From Mesorhizobium sp. (lineage in GTDB: Bacteria > Pseudomonadota > Alphaproteobacteria > Rhizobiales > Rhizobiaceae), in assembly GCF_017306545.1 (NCBI RefSeq), contig NZ_JAFKID010000034.1, positions 1-45,355 on the forward strand: a DNA stretch of 45,355 bases. The letters run 5' to 3'. The notes below the pieces were generated by a model that ran no database searches, was not told the origin of the DNA, and was given only the letters and a program-made list of their open reading frames with translations. A program made the translations under genes and the position numbers. Below are positions 1 through 8,650 of the stretch, in pieces (position 1 is the stretch's first letter; each line of letters opens with the position of its first letter).

Positions 1-101
1 TCGGCTGGGACCACATCAACATCACCGGCGACTACATCTGGTCCGAAACCTTGCCGCTCGACACCGATGGGTATCTGCCGCTGCGCAGCAATCAGGCTTG
101 A
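1..101 (+). CDS. Tn3-family transposase, C-terminal end (partial)
   Basis: The window opens inside an open frame (first full codon at base 3) that ends with TGA at 99-101. The 32 visible residues begin GWDHINITGDYIW, which resembles the very C-terminus of Tn3-family TnpA proteins (WEHINLTGDY-like in many members). The rest of the gene lies outside the window, so intactness cannot be judged. A C-terminal extension of about 20 residues follows the conserved motif. I could not find a clear 38-bp terminal inverted repeat downstream, so the transposon boundary is not located. The call rests on one short motif. Confidence 0.6.
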   Translation, partial: GWDHINITGDYIWSETLPLDTDGYLPLRSNQA

Positions 102-567
102 TTGCCATGCCTACCGTATATCCGTGTCCCAATAATGTACCGGTGCCAACGGGCAGGTACCGCTTGCCAGGGCGCTACGTGCCGAACCGGCGGTGAAAGG
201 TGTAGCGAGAAATAGTAAGGCCGGCGGCGTGGGATGGCTGCCCGCCTGTCCCAAAGGATACCGTCACCGCGCGTCCCACTTTGAGGCCCGACCGAGGCTC
301 AGCAATTCCCAGCCGGTCACGTAAGGAGGGCTGTCGTCCAGTCCCGAAAGGAGCAACGGATAAGCACCTCATCCACGGCGATCATCACCAGTGCGCGTTT
401 GCAGCGACACGATCCCGATCGCTTCCAATCGGGAAAGGAAAAGAAGGATCGTCAAAACGGACACCGCGTTTGGAGCCCAATCTCCATGGTCTTTTGAACC
501 CCGTTTACGTATGAGCGTCGAGTGGATTCTATGATCGGGGCGACGCGACCCAACTTGGAATCGGAGC
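102..567. other. Non-coding stretch with degenerate repeats
   Basis: No gene is supported here. The stretch holds two imperfect copies of a unit of about 35 bases (near 231-265 and 323-360), both with the pattern GGNNGGCTG...GTCCC.AAAGGA. In the minus-strand reading these become FGTGGQPS and FGTGRQPS, and a third FGT lies near 175. Two open frames crossing the region on opposite strands have no recognisable domain and look like shadows of the repeat. It may be the decayed end of the Tn3 element, but no terminal repeat is visible. Confidence 0.3.
231..360. repeat. Imperfect direct repeat pair
   Basis: Unit A starts at about 231 (GGGATGGCTG..., then GTCCC and AAAGGA). Unit B starts at about 323 (AAGGAGGGCTG..., then GTCCC and AAAGGA). 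They are in the same orientation with roughly 90 bases between starts. Similarity was judged by eye. No function is assigned. Confidence 0.3.
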
Positions 568-1593
568 TTGTACGGCAGATCGTGCGAAGGGGGGCGGCGA
601 TATGGGGTTTTCTATTTCTTCCTCATTCTCATATGCAAGGACGATTCAGAAACAGGAGAGCGGTCGCTGAGCAGGAAATTCTGGCCGGTGGTCGGGCTTG
701 GCGCGGTCGCGCTGTCGATCTGGCTGCTTTACCACGAATTGCGGGGGATTTCCGTCGCGGATCTCGAAGAGAGCTTCGCGGCTATCAGCATGCGCGGCTG
801 GGCGCTGGCTTGTGCCTCGACGTTCGCTGCCTACGCGGCACTGGCCGGTTACGATCACATTGCGCTTATGCATCTGCGCCGCAAGATCAGCCCGGTCTTC
901 GTCACGCTGACATCGTTCACCGCCTACGCTCTGGCGCACAATATCGGGGCATCGGTTTTCTCGGGCGCCGTTGTCCGCTACCGGGCATATTCATCCAGGG
1001 GCCTGACGACAGCCGAAATCGGAGTGCTCGTCGCCTTCTGTTCCTTTACCTTCGCGCTCGGCACACTGTTTTTGACCGGGCTTGTGCTCCTCGTAGAGCC
1101 AGGGATCCTGGAGCGCTTTGTCGACATGTTGCCTCTTGAAGCGTCGGCGACCACGGGGGTGGCGCTGCTGACCCTGGTGGCGCTCTATGTTTTGGGAAGC
1201 TGGCTGCATTTGAAGCCTCTCAAGATCGGTGGCTTCGAGCTGCAATATCCGCGCCTGCCGATCGTGGCGCGCCAGTTGCTGATCGGCCCGGTCGAACTCG
1301 CCGCAGCGGCGGCAATCGTCTATTTCGCGCTGCCTAAAGCAGGAAATCCCGGCTATCCCGTCGTGCTCGGCATTTTCATGATTTCGTTTTCGATCGCGCT
1401 TATCAGCCATGCGCCCGGCGGGATCGGCGTGCTGGAGCTTGCCTTCATCAATGGGCTTGCCGACATGGACGAGGCCGATGTGCTGGCGGCGCTGATCGTC
1501 TTTCGCCTGCTCTATCTGATCGTGCCATTCGTCCTGTCGCTGTTCATGATACTGATCTTCGAGCGGCAGCAATATGGCCGTGGCGACGCTTAG
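568..1593 (+). CDS. YbhN/UPF0104-type (LPG synthase TM domain-like) membrane protein
   Basis: This is a predicted inner-membrane protein with about seven to eight hydrophobic segments. It carries motifs of the UPF0104/YbhN family, related to the transmembrane half of lysyl-phosphatidylglycerol synthase: LSHNIGAS-like (here LAHNIGASVFSGA), VRYRAY, and a C-terminal SHAPGGIGVLE. The real protein probably starts later than 568, because the first 35 residues do not look like the family and conserved sequence begins near RKFWPVVGLGAVAL. A GTG at 688 preceded by AGGAAA at 673-678 is one candidate, but it would cut into the first membrane segment. The gene stands alone upstream of the sulfur operon. 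Substrate unknown; the family is linked to membrane lipid or glycan handling. Confidence 0.75.
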   Translation: MYGRSCEGGRRYGVFYFFLILICKDDSETGERSLSRKFWPVVGLGAVALSIWLLYHELRGISVADLEESFAAISMRGWALACASTFAAYAALAGYDHIALMHLRRKISPVFVTLTSFTAYALAHNIGASVFSGAVVRYRAYSSRGLTTAEIGVLVAFCSFTFALGTLFLTGLVLLVEPGILERFVDMLPLEASATTGVALLTLVALYVLGSWLHLKPLKIGGFELQYPRLPIVARQLLIGPVELAAAAAIVYFALPKAGNPGYPVVLGIFMISFSIALISHAPGGIGVLELAFINGLADMDEADVLAALIVFRLLYLIVPFVLSLFMILIFERQQYGRGDA

Positions 1594-1725
1594 CTGGAAG
1601 AAGATGCACGCGAGGCCAGCGCGATAGCGCACACGGTATGGGGGCTCGCTCCGCCGATCAGGAATGCTCTGAAATATCTTCGCTATGACGTTGTGCCGAG
1701 TGGCTGGCGACGAAACGGTAGAAAT

Positions 1726-1749
1726 ATGATTGCGTTTTAGTGCAATCAT
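1726..1749. promoter_or_regulatory. Perfect dyad, candidate BigR/SqrR operator with overlapping -10
   Basis: ATGATTGC (1726-1733) and GCAATCAT (1742-1749) form a perfect 8-base inverted repeat with an 8-base spacer. A good -10 hexamer, TATGAT (1725-1730), overlaps the left arm; no strong -35 is visible. The site lies 51 bases upstream of the first gene of an operon that encodes a BigR/SqrR-type repressor. The spacing matches the ATTC-N8-GAAT operator I recall for the persulfide sensor SqrR of Rhodobacter. Binding by the repressor at 3146 is inferred. Confidence 0.55.
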
Positions 1750-1799
1750 CATTAGGTAATCGTCACCGCTGATGTTTGGCTGTCCGGAGAGGGCGACAC

Positions 1800-2222
1800 A
1801 TGAAACAAGTTTTCGACAAGCTCTATGTCGGGCCGCAACTCACGGCCGGCGACATTCGTCAGGCCAAAGCGAACGGCTTCGCCGCGATCATCAATAACCG
1901 TCCCGACGACGAGGAGCCGGGCCAGCCGAGCGCTGCCCAAAACCGCGCTGCCGCTGAGAGCGAAGGGCTGGGCTACAGCCACATCCCGGTTGTGCCTGGA
2001 AGGATTAGCGAAGAACAGGTGCGCGCGTTCCAGAAGGCGCTTTCGAAGGCGGATGGTCCGGTGCTGGCCCACTGCAAGACCGGGACGCGCTCGGCCACTC
2101 TCTACATCATTGGCGAGGTTCTCGGCGGACGCATGCGGAAAGACGAGGTGACGCCGCTTGGCGAGCGTCTCGGCCTCGATCTCTCCGGCGCGGTCAAATG
2201 GCTCGACGCTCACGGCCGCTAG
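1800..2222 (+). CDS. DUF442 (TIGR01244-type) phosphatase-like sulfur protein
   Basis: This 140-residue protein is similar to the N-terminal phosphatase-like domain of Blh proteins. It has a PTP-type loop, HCKTGTRS, with the nucleophile at Cys92. Family members accompany persulfide dioxygenases and may handle sulfane sulfur in the way rhodaneses do; the exact reaction is not established. ATG at 1800 is chosen because GGAGAGGG (1786-1793) sits at good distance; a GTG at 1776 is in frame but less likely. It is the first gene of the operon DUF442-MBL-ArsR-YeeE-YedE-TauE, 36 bases before the MBL gene. The same domain is fused to an SQR at 14461-16161. Confidence 0.85.
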   Translation: MKQVFDKLYVGPQLTAGDIRQAKANGFAAIINNRPDDEEPGQPSAAQNRAAAESEGLGYSHIPVVPGRISEEQVRAFQKALSKADGPVLAHCKTGTRSATLYIIGEVLGGRMRKDEVTPLGERLGLDLSGAVKWLDAHGR

Positions 2223-2258
2223 ACGACAAAAATCATCATCCGATCAGGAGCGATTTTC

Positions 2259-3149
2259 ATGGCAACACCCACGCCGTACGTGAAGGGTTTTTATGACGCG
2301 CGCACCTTTTCCATCCAGTATGTCGTCGCCGATCCGGAAACGAAGAAGTGCGTGATCGTCGATCCGATCCTCGACTTCGACGAGAAGTCGGGGGCGACCG
2401 CGACGAAGAACGCCGACGCTATCCTGACCTACGTCGAGCAACGGGGGCTCGAGATCGAATGGATCCTCGACACCCATCCCCATGCCGATCATCTCTCCGC
2501 AGCCCGCTATCTGAAGAAAAAAACAGGCGTTCCGACCGCGATCGGCGAGAAGGTCGTCGAGGTGCAGAAGCTGTGGAAGGGTATCTATAACTGGCCTGAT
2601 TTCCCGGCCGACGGGTCGCAATGGGACAGACTGTTTGCCGAAGGCGAGGCCTTCAAGGTTGGCCACATTCCAGCCAGGGTGCTGTTCTCGCCAGGGCATA
2701 CGCGGGCCTCGATCACCTATGTGATCGGCGACGCGGCCTTCGTCCACGATACGCTCTTCATGCCGGATTCGGGCACCGCGCGGGCCGACTTCCCCGGCGG
2801 CAGCGCGTCCCAACTGTACAGGTCGATCATGGAGATCCTGTCGCTTCCGGACGAAACCCGCGTCTTCACCGGCCACGATTACCGGCCCGATGGCCGAGAG
2901 CCTCTGTGGGAATCGACGGTCGCCGAACAGAAGACAAAGAATATCCACATGTCGCGGTACAAGTCCGAGACCGAGTTCATGAAACTGCGCGAGACACGCG
3001 ACAGGAACCTGTCCATGCCGAGACTGATCCTCCATGCGCTGCAGGTGAACATCAATGGCGGGCGACTGCCCGAGCCGGAGGCGAATGGCAGGCGCTATCT
3101 GAAATTCCCGCTCGATGCGCTGCAAGGAGCCGCATGGGACGGCCAATGA
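2259..3149 (+). CDS. blh: MBL-fold persulfide dioxygenase-like hydrolase (Blh/ETHE1 family)
   Basis: This 296-residue metallo-beta-lactamase-fold protein is of the Blh/ETHE1 type, which oxidises glutathione persulfide to sulfite using one non-haem iron. Visible metal motifs are THPHADH (residues 72-78), SPGHT, the aspartate in FVHDTLFMPD and FTGHDY. The DSGTARADFPGG stretch is typical of the persulfide dioxygenase branch. It is preceded by an AGGAGCG-type ribosome site and overlaps the repressor gene by ATGA. A paralogue of nearly the same length lies at 16639-17520 with long identical stretches, so the window carries two copies in two operons. Substrate is inferred from family and neighbours. 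Confidence 0.88.
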   Translation: MATPTPYVKGFYDARTFSIQYVVADPETKKCVIVDPILDFDEKSGATATKNADAILTYVEQRGLEIEWILDTHPHADHLSAARYLKKKTGVPTAIGEKVVEVQKLWKGIYNWPDFPADGSQWDRLFAEGEAFKVGHIPARVLFSPGHTRASITYVIGDAAFVHDTLFMPDSGTARADFPGGSASQLYRSIMEILSLPDETRVFTGHDYRPDGREPLWESTVAEQKTKNIHMSRYKSETEFMKLRETRDRNLSMPRLILHALQVNINGGRLPEPEANGRRYLKFPLDALQGAAWDGQ

Positions 3150-3490
3150 AGCTCGAACTCGCTCCCGATACCGCCGAAATGGTGGCGAGCGCCGCGGATG
3201 CGGCGGATTTCCTGAAGAAGTTCGCCCATCCGTCGCGGCTAATGATCGTCTGCGCGCTCGTCGACGGCGAGCGCTCCGTCCGTGACCTGGAGGACACGCT
3301 GGGCATCCGCCAGCCGGGCCTGTCTCAGCAAATCGCCGAATTGCGTGAGGCCGGATTCATCATCGGCCGCAAGGAATCGAAGAACAGGTTCTACCGGCTG
3401 GCGGACGGCCGGATCGCCGAATTTATCTCGCTGATGCACCGCATGTTCTGCGAAGTCCCGCGGAACCATCGCCAAGGAACCAAATCATGA
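3146..3490 (+). CDS. bigR: ArsR-family persulfide-sensing repressor (BigR/SqrR type), copy 1
   Basis: This 114-residue winged-helix repressor carries the recognition segment [19 protein letters not shown]. Two cysteines, Cys36 ([10 protein letters not shown]) and Cys102 (RMFCEV), sit where BigR and SqrR carry the pair that forms a disulfide or polysulfide bridge in the presence of persulfide, releasing DNA. ATG 3146 overlaps the MBL stop (ATGA). An upstream in-frame ATG at 3134 has AAGGAG (3124-3129) close before it and could be the true start, adding four residues. It probably represses its own operon through the dyad at 1726-1749. Two further paralogues in this window keep both cysteines. 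Confidence 0.88.
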   Translation: MKLELAPDTAEMVASAADAADFLKKFAHPSRLMIVCALVDGERSVRDLEDTLGIRQPGLSQQIAELREAGFIIGRKESKNRFYRLADGRIAEFISLMHRMFCEVPRNHRQGTKS

Positions 3491-3915
3491 CCGAGTTCAC
3501 CCCCTTCGCCTCGCTGATCGGCGGCATGATGATCGGCCTGTCGGCCGTGCTCCTGATGCTTCTGGAAGGGCGCATCGCCGGCATTTCCGGCATCGCCGGC
3601 CGGCTCTTGCCGCCCTATCGCGACGGCGCGTTCCTTTCGCGCTTCGGCTTCGTGATCGGTCTTGTGGCCGCACCGTTCGCGATGATGGCGCTGACCGGCG
3701 ATGCGGTCGAACAGACCGTCTCTTCCAACATTGCGCTGATGGTCGCCGCCGGCCTGCTGGTAGGCTTCGGAACCGTCTGGGGCAGTGGCTGCACCTCGGG
3801 GCATGGCGTGTGCGGCCTGTCCCGGCTTTCCGCGCGCTCCTTGGCGGCAACGGTCGTGTTCATGGCGACGGCGATCGTCACGGTCTTTCTCGTCCGTCAC
3901 GTGATCGGAGCCTGA
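3487..3915 (+). CDS. YeeE/YedE-family sulfur transporter, first half
   Basis: This 142-residue membrane protein has four hydrophobic segments. It carries the YeeE/YedE (DUF395) signature [17 protein letters not shown], whose cysteines are needed for thiosulfate or sulfur uptake in characterised YeeE. The gene overlaps the repressor stop by ATGA and is followed after five bases by a second half-size homologue. The two probably form one transporter, as in the split PmpA/PmpB-type pairs found next to bigR and blh in rhizobia and Xylella. Direction and substrate (sulfite, thiosulfate or sulfide) are not shown by the sequence. Confidence 0.85.
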   Translation: MTEFTPFASLIGGMMIGLSAVLLMLLEGRIAGISGIAGRLLPPYRDGAFLSRFGFVIGLVAAPFAMMALTGDAVEQTVSSNIALMVAAGLLVGFGTVWGSGCTSGHGVCGLSRLSARSLAATVVFMATAIVTVFLVRHVIGA

Positions 3916-3920
3916 TCAAT

Positions 3921-4352
3921 ATGTCCTTTCTCGTCAATCTCGCCCTCGGCCTTCTCTTCGGCGCCGGCCTCGTCGTCTCCGGCATGTCGGACCCGACGAA
4001 GGTGCTCAACTTCCTCGACCTCTTCGGCACATGGGATCCGTCGCTCGCCTTTGTCATGGGCGGCGCCGTGCTTGTGACCTTCATCGGCTACCGCCTTGTG
4101 CTGTGGCGCGACAGGCCCGTTGCCGGCGGCCATTTTCGGTTGCCGACACGCAAAGACATCGACGCACGGGTGATCGTTGGTCCCGCCGTCTTCGGCATCG
4201 GCTGGGGACTTGGCGGCTTCTGTCCCGGCCCGGCGTTCGCTGCCGTCGGCCTCGCCGCGACCGGCACGCTGGCCTTCGTTCCGGCCATGATCGTCGGCAT
4301 GTGGGCGGCGCGCCTCATCGCCGAAAGCCGGCCGCAAGCAAAACCCGCGTGA
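3921..4352 (+). CDS. YeeE/YedE-family sulfur transporter, second half
   Basis: This 143-residue membrane protein completes the YeeE/YedE pair. Typical stretches are GLVVSGMSDPTKVLNFLD near the N-terminus and GIGWGLGGFCPGPA, where the single conserved cysteine lies, near residue 100. ATG 3921 follows the preceding stop by five bases, so translation is probably coupled. A longer in-frame reading from 3810 is a shadow of the upstream gene. It shares the bigR-blh operon and is predicted to act in the inner membrane. Confidence 0.83.
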   Translation: MSFLVNLALGLLFGAGLVVSGMSDPTKVLNFLDLFGTWDPSLAFVMGGAVLVTFIGYRLVLWRDRPVAGGHFRLPTRKDIDARVIVGPAVFGIGWGLGGFCPGPAFAAVGLAATGTLAFVPAMIVGMWAARLIAESRPQAKPA

Positions 4353-4410
4353 GATCGGACGGGACATAGATCATGCCCGACCGGCACGCTACGCGACCAT
4401 TCTAGCCATC

Positions 4411-4959
4411 ATGTTGTCGTTCCTCGTTCCAACGCTGCTGTCGGGCGGACTGGTCGGATTTTCGCTCGGCCTCATCGGCGGTGGCGGGTCCATCCTCGCC
4501 ACGCCGCTGCTCCTTTATGTCGTCGGCCTATCGGATCCACATATCGCCATCGGAACGAGCGCGCTTGCGGGATCGAGCCTCGGCAAGCTTGTCGATGGCG
4601 AGCGACTGCTGTTTCTGTTCGGGCTTCTGATGATCGTGGTCGGCGCCATGACGCTTCGCCCCGGACGAAAGGTCGCCTCCACCGAGCGGTCGGCGAATTT
4701 CGAGCTTCTCACCGCCGGGGCGGCTTTCGTCACCGGCATGGCCTCCGGTTTCTTCGGAATCGGCGGCGGCTTTCTCATCGTGCACGCCCCGATCCTTGCC
4801 ACGGGCATGCCGATGATCAATGTTATTGGTTCGTCGCTGCTCGCGGTCGGCGCCTTCGGCCTCGCGACGGCCTTGAATTACGCCGCATCCGGGCTGGTCG
4901 ATTGGCCGGTCGCCTTCGAGTTCATCGCCGGCGGAATTCTTGGCGGCATCTTCGAATGA
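4411..4959 (+). pseudogene. TauE/SafE sulfite exporter, internally deleted and truncated by an IS
   Basis: The frame starts like a normal TauE/SafE permease (GFSLGLIGGGGSILATPLL), but against the intact paralogue at 13652-14440 it lacks 36 residues: AIGTSALA joins directly to GSSLGK near base 4570. This is an in-frame loss of about 108 bases covering membrane sequence. The C-terminus is also cut: after GGILGG the frame reads IFE and stops at 4959, where IS110-type sequence begins, so about 45 residues are missing. A working exporter is unlikely. It was the last gene of the sulfur operon; the function may be supplied by the second copy. Confidence 0.85.
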
Positions 4960-5163
4960 ATGAGGGTTCTGTTTGATCCTGCAGGACTGACGGCAACGGC
5001 TTGCCTCGCACTGCATGCGGGATGGAACAGAAGCCTGATTGAATGAAGTTGCGGATGGAGGACGTTGTCTATGGGGTTTGTGCGCCGCCGGCACCCGGAG
5101 CGGGGGATATTGGCCGCGTCAGGGCGATGATCGGAAACGGCTTGCGGCCAGTCGAGAACATGC

Positions 5164-6057
5164 GTGATTGCCATGGAAGCGTGTTGCGGCGCGCATTATC
5201 TGGGGCGTCTTCTCGCCGATAAGGGGCATGAGATTCGGCTGATGTCGCCGGAATATGTCCGTCCCTACGTTAAGGCCCAGAAGAATGACGACCGTGACGC
5301 GGAAGCCATTGCCGAGGCCGCGACACGCCCGACCATGCGTTTTGTCGGGCTCAAGGCGCAAGAGCAGCTTGACGTCCAGTCGCTCCACCGGGTTCGCTCA
5401 CGACTGGTGGGCGCACACACGACCTTGACCAATCAGTTGCGCGCCATCCTGCTCGAACGTGGCACCACCATCCCCCAGGGCCGCCGCAAGCTTGAACAGG
5501 CTGTCGATGCGCTGCTCGCCGATCCGGAATTCATGGCCGGCAATCGAATTCGACAGCTGCTTTCGGAGATGCGGGAGGAATGGATCGGTCTCGACGGTCG
5601 CATCGAGGCTCTCGATCGGGAGTTCGTCGAACTCGCCCGCGACGATGCCGCCACGCGTCGCCTGGCGTCGATCCCGGGGATCGGTGCTCTCAATGCTACC
5701 GCGCTCGTCGCCGCCGTGGGTGACGCCTCAATCTTCGACAAGGCACGCGATCTCGGCGCATGGCTTGGGATTGTGCCCCGACAATATTCCACCGGCGGCA
5801 AGCCGAAACTGCTCGGCATCTCCAAGCGTGGCAACAAATATCTGCGAACGCTATTGATCCACGGCGCCAGGGCGGCTTTGCCGTCGCTTGCCCGAAGCCA
5901 GACGCCGCTGGGCGCATGGCTGCGGGGTCTTCTCGTCAGGCGACACCGTAACACGGTGGTCGTGGCGCTCGCCAACAAGCTTGCCCGTATTGCATGGGTG
6001 ACGCTGCGGCGCGGCGTCACCTTCGAGGCGAGCTTGGCCGCGGCGCCGGCAAGCTGA
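5164..6057 (+). pseudogene. IS110-family (IS1111-like) transposase, N-terminally degraded
   Basis: The frame encodes the bulk of a DEDD transposase: the glutamate (AMEACCGAHY), the later aspartates (KNDDRDAEAIAEAATRPTMRF) and the C-terminal helix-hairpin-helix and serine region (SIPGIGALNATALVAA, LGIVPRQYSTGGK, SKRGNKYLRTLLIHGAR). The first catalytic Asp region (about 50 residues, compare GLDLAKN in the 44499 copy) is missing: in frame upstream a stop lies at 5128-5130, and residual similarity appears only in other frames. The only start is GTG 5164. I therefore call it inactive. It sits directly against the truncated tauE. Confidence 0.8.
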
Positions 6058-6311
6058 AACAATCGGTCGGCGGCGACGGACGCCGTCTGACCCATGATGT
6101 CTGCGGGAGGACTTTGAAAGATGGCCTGACGGTCGAACCGACGTCCCGGAAGCCTGGTATAAAAGATGGCGCAGCGACGCCGTGCGTTTTATGAGGCCCA
6201 GGGCGTGCGGATCTCCATCTTGGCAACGGCCCCAAGCCGATATGCCGTATACGTTGATGCAGACCAAAAGATGCCATCAGGAATAAACCTCTTGCAGACC
6301 GGGCGGGCCAT
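6058..6311 (+). other. 3' non-coding tail of the IS110/IS1111-like element
   Basis: About 250 bases without a supported gene lie between the IS110 transposase stop and the IS630 fragment. In IS1111-group elements the long 3' non-coding end carries subterminal repeats and encodes the guide (bridge/seek) RNA, so this stretch may hold its remains. I see no clear terminal repeat, and the right boundary is not fixed. Confidence 0.3.
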
Positions 6312-6637
6312 ACGTTTTTGAAGCGGTAGCCGTGGCGGATCAGCCAGCGCGAGATCGAGGACGGGTCGACAACGGTGCCCAAGTCGGCCAGTTCGGCGGC
6401 GAGCTCCGGCATGGTGATATCGTCCTTCTCAGCCACCCGGCACATCAGGAAATCCCGGTTCGGATCAAGCTTGGAGTAGCGCCAGCCTCCCTCCGGCTTC
6501 GCCTTCAAGCTGCCCGTCGCGCGCAACGCCGCCATCAGCTTCACGACGAAGGACACCGACACGCCGAAATGCGCCGCCGCCGAATGCCGCGAGCTACCGT
6601 CATCGACAATCCGCCTTGTTGATTGCTCGGAAAGCAC
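6312..6637 (-). pseudogene. IS630-family transposase fragment (N-terminal HTH)
   Basis: Minus-strand sequence matches the N-terminal helix-turn-helix half of IS630 transposases: LSEQSTRRIVDDG, HFGVSVSFVVKLM, a GSLKAKPEGGWR linker, ITMPELAAELAD and SISRWLIRHGYRFK. After RFKN the similarity ends and the frame runs on as unrelated residues into the neighbouring element. The DDE catalytic domain is absent and no ATG start is present (GTG at 6637), so it is a broken remnant. Confidence 0.75.
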
Positions 6638-6719
6638 CTTGGGACCAGGCGTTCAATGCGCCGTCAAATACAAGCTCCGTGCTAAATAGGAGAATGAAGG
6701 CGAGGGCATTGTCGGCTTC

Positions 6720-7187
6720 TCAAAAGGCCCCGATGGCTGGCAGGCTTACCAGATCAAATAGACGGCCGTTGCGCCGCTCGCCGCGGCGGGCGGGAAGCCC
6801 TGAATCCTTTCCGCTCCACAACCCGCCCCGTTCCTTCATGCCCTTGGGCGCATCGATGCCGTGACGTTGCAGACAACGATGCAGCGATGAGCGTGTCAGA
6901 TGCGGGAGGGTCGGCTGGAGTGCATAGAGGCAATCGTCCAGCGGCAGCAGTGTATGGCGCCGGAAGGCGACGATGACCGCTTCCTCCTCGATCCACAGCA
7001 CCGTCGATCTCGGATCCCTGGGGCCGGTGGGAAGATCGGCCACCGACGTTCGATGCTTCCACTTCGCCACCGTCTTCTGGTTGATGCCGTAGCGCTTGGC
7101 AAACTGGCTCAGGCTCGCTTGACTATGTTGTATCGCTCGACGGACCGCCTCTGTCGTTGTGGCGCTGCCGTGTAAAACCTGGCCCAT
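6720..7187 (-). pseudogene. IS481-family transposase fragment
   Basis: The ATG at 7187 (minus) begins MGQVLHGSATTTEAVRRAIQ, the usual N-terminus of IS481-type transposases. Helix-turn-helix sequence follows (FAKRYGINQKTVAKWK), then TSVADLPTGPRDPRSTVL and LPLDDCLYALQPTLPHLTRSS. Similarity stops after about residue 111 (near 6855); the last 45 residues to 6720 come from foreign DNA and the DDE domain is missing. The outer end of the element is probably near 7243, where the minus strand reads TGTTTGATCCCGGG. Confidence 0.75.
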
Positions 7188-7360
7188 AGTGCATCCCTCC
7201 ATGCGGGAGAAAACATCGCACCATCAAAGCCCGGGATCAAACACTTAGGCGTTAAGTCGATACAATGCGGGGCGTGATGCCGCACTAGCCGACATACGCC
7301 CCTTGGAACGATCGAGCCAGCGTGCGCGTTCAGTTCCGATAGATCAGGTGGAGATGTTCA

Positions 7361-8650
7361 ATGCCCATGTTCGACGAAAAGCCCCACGTTCTCGTCCTGG
7401 GAGGGAATTTTGCGGGGCTGGCCTGTGCTCAGAAGATTCGAAAATACGTCGGTGACGCCGCCAGGATCACCGTGATCGATAAGAAGAGTTACCTGCTCTA
7501 CATCCCGAATATCTCGTCGGACGTGTTCGAGGACCGCGATCCGGCGCTCCACCAGCGCATGGACATCGTGCCTGTCCTCGCCAAGGACGACATCGACTTC
7601 ATCCACGCCGAGGTGACCGCGGTCGATGTCGATCGGCATACGGTGACCTTCGTGCCGGCCGAGCGCGGCGGCGCCGAGGCGCACACGGAAAAATATGATT
7701 TTGTCGTCTTTGCGATGGGTGCTCGTCTGGCTTTCGACAGGATCGAAGGATTCGTCGAACACGGCCACACCGTCACCGACATCTATCACGGCGAGAAGCT
7801 GCGCCAGTATCTGAAGCGTGAATATCGCGGCGGTCCAATCGCAATCGGCTCTGCTCGCTTCCATCAGGGGAACGGCGCGGACGGCTTGATGCCCTATCCG
7901 GGCGGTTCGATCCCGCATACGCTTGCCGCGTGCGAGGGGCCGCCCGTCGAAGTGATGATGTCGATGGCGACCTGGCTCAAGGACAACGATCAGGGCGAGC
8001 CGAGCAAAATCACCGTGTTCACGCCGGGCAAGATGATCGCGGAAGACGCGGGCGAGGAGGTGGTCAAGCAGTTGCTCGACCTCGCCACCAAGATGGGATT
8101 CAACTATTGGCACGACACGCAGGATATCACGCGGCTGACCGCCGAAGGCATCGAGTTCGCGGATGGCCGCTTTTTGAAGGCCGAACTCAAGATTGTCTTC
8201 CCCGACTGGCGCGCGCACGATTTCCTGAAAGGCCTACCGGTCAGCGATTCCGAAGGATTCATCCGCACCAATTTGTGCATGCAGAACCCGGATTACCCCG
8301 ACGTGTTTGCCTGCGGCGACTGCGCGGCGGTGACCGTTCCCAAGCTCGGCGCAATCGGTCACCAGCAATCCGACATCGTTGGCCTTCAGCTCGGCAAGGC
8401 ATTCGGTAAGGTCGAGCCCGAGAAAGCCGATCAGCCGCTCAAGCCCGAGGTGCTCTGCATCGGCGACATGGGCGACGGCAAGGCCTTCTGGATTCACTCG
8501 AACAGCTGGTTCGGTGGCGACATGCAGAAGCTTAAGCTCGGTCGCGTGCCCTATTTCCTCAAGATGCGCTACCGCGATCTGTTTTTCGCCAACGATGGCA
8601 AGATACCCGCCTGGGGGCTCGAGGCTGCGGAACTGATTGCTGAACGATGA
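7361..8650 (+). CDS. SQR/NDH-2-like FAD-dependent oxidoreductase
   Basis: This 429-residue flavoprotein is of the disulfide-reductase-like family that contains sulfide:quinone reductases, flavocytochrome c and type II NADH dehydrogenases. The N-terminal FAD motif is LGGNFAGLACAQK (residues 13-25) and the second FAD contact is VFACGDCAAV. Cysteines occur at 22, in AACEGPP, in LCMQN, as CGDC and near LCIGD, enough for sulfur chemistry, but the type I SQR spacing is not met. The C-terminus is amphipathic, as in membrane-associated quinone reductases. ATG 7361 has GGAG about nine bases upstream. It is a single gene between IS remnants and the catalase. SQR-like is more likely than NADH dehydrogenase from context, not proven. 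Confidence 0.72.
   Translation: MPMFDEKPHVLVLGGNFAGLACAQKIRKYVGDAARITVIDKKSYLLYIPNISSDVFEDRDPALHQRMDIVPVLAKDDIDFIHAEVTAVDVDRHTVTFVPAERGGAEAHTEKYDFVVFAMGARLAFDRIEGFVEHGHTVTDIYHGEKLRQYLKREYRGGPIAIGSARFHQGNGADGLMPYPGGSIPHTLAACEGPPVEVMMSMATWLKDNDQGEPSKITVFTPGKMIAEDAGEEVVKQLLDLATKMGFNYWHDTQDITRLTAEGIEFADGRFLKAELKIVFPDWRAHDFLKGLPVSDSEGFIRTNLCMQNPDYPDVFACGDCAAVTVPKLGAIGHQQSDIVGLQLGKAFGKVEPEKADQPLKPEVLCIGDMGDGKAFWIHSNSWFGGDMQKLKLGRVPYFLKMRYRDLFFANDGKIPAWGLEAAELIAER

Noticed and set aside
522-1139. 205-residue plus-strand frame overlapping the YbhN-like gene
   Set aside because: It is a shadow frame, Arg-rich and without domain; the overlapping frame has clear membrane segments and family motifs.
7230-7260. 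CTTAGG...TTAAG as a third PmrA-like box
   Set aside because: Half-sites do not match CTTAAG and the spacing is not 11 bases; it lies at an IS481 end.
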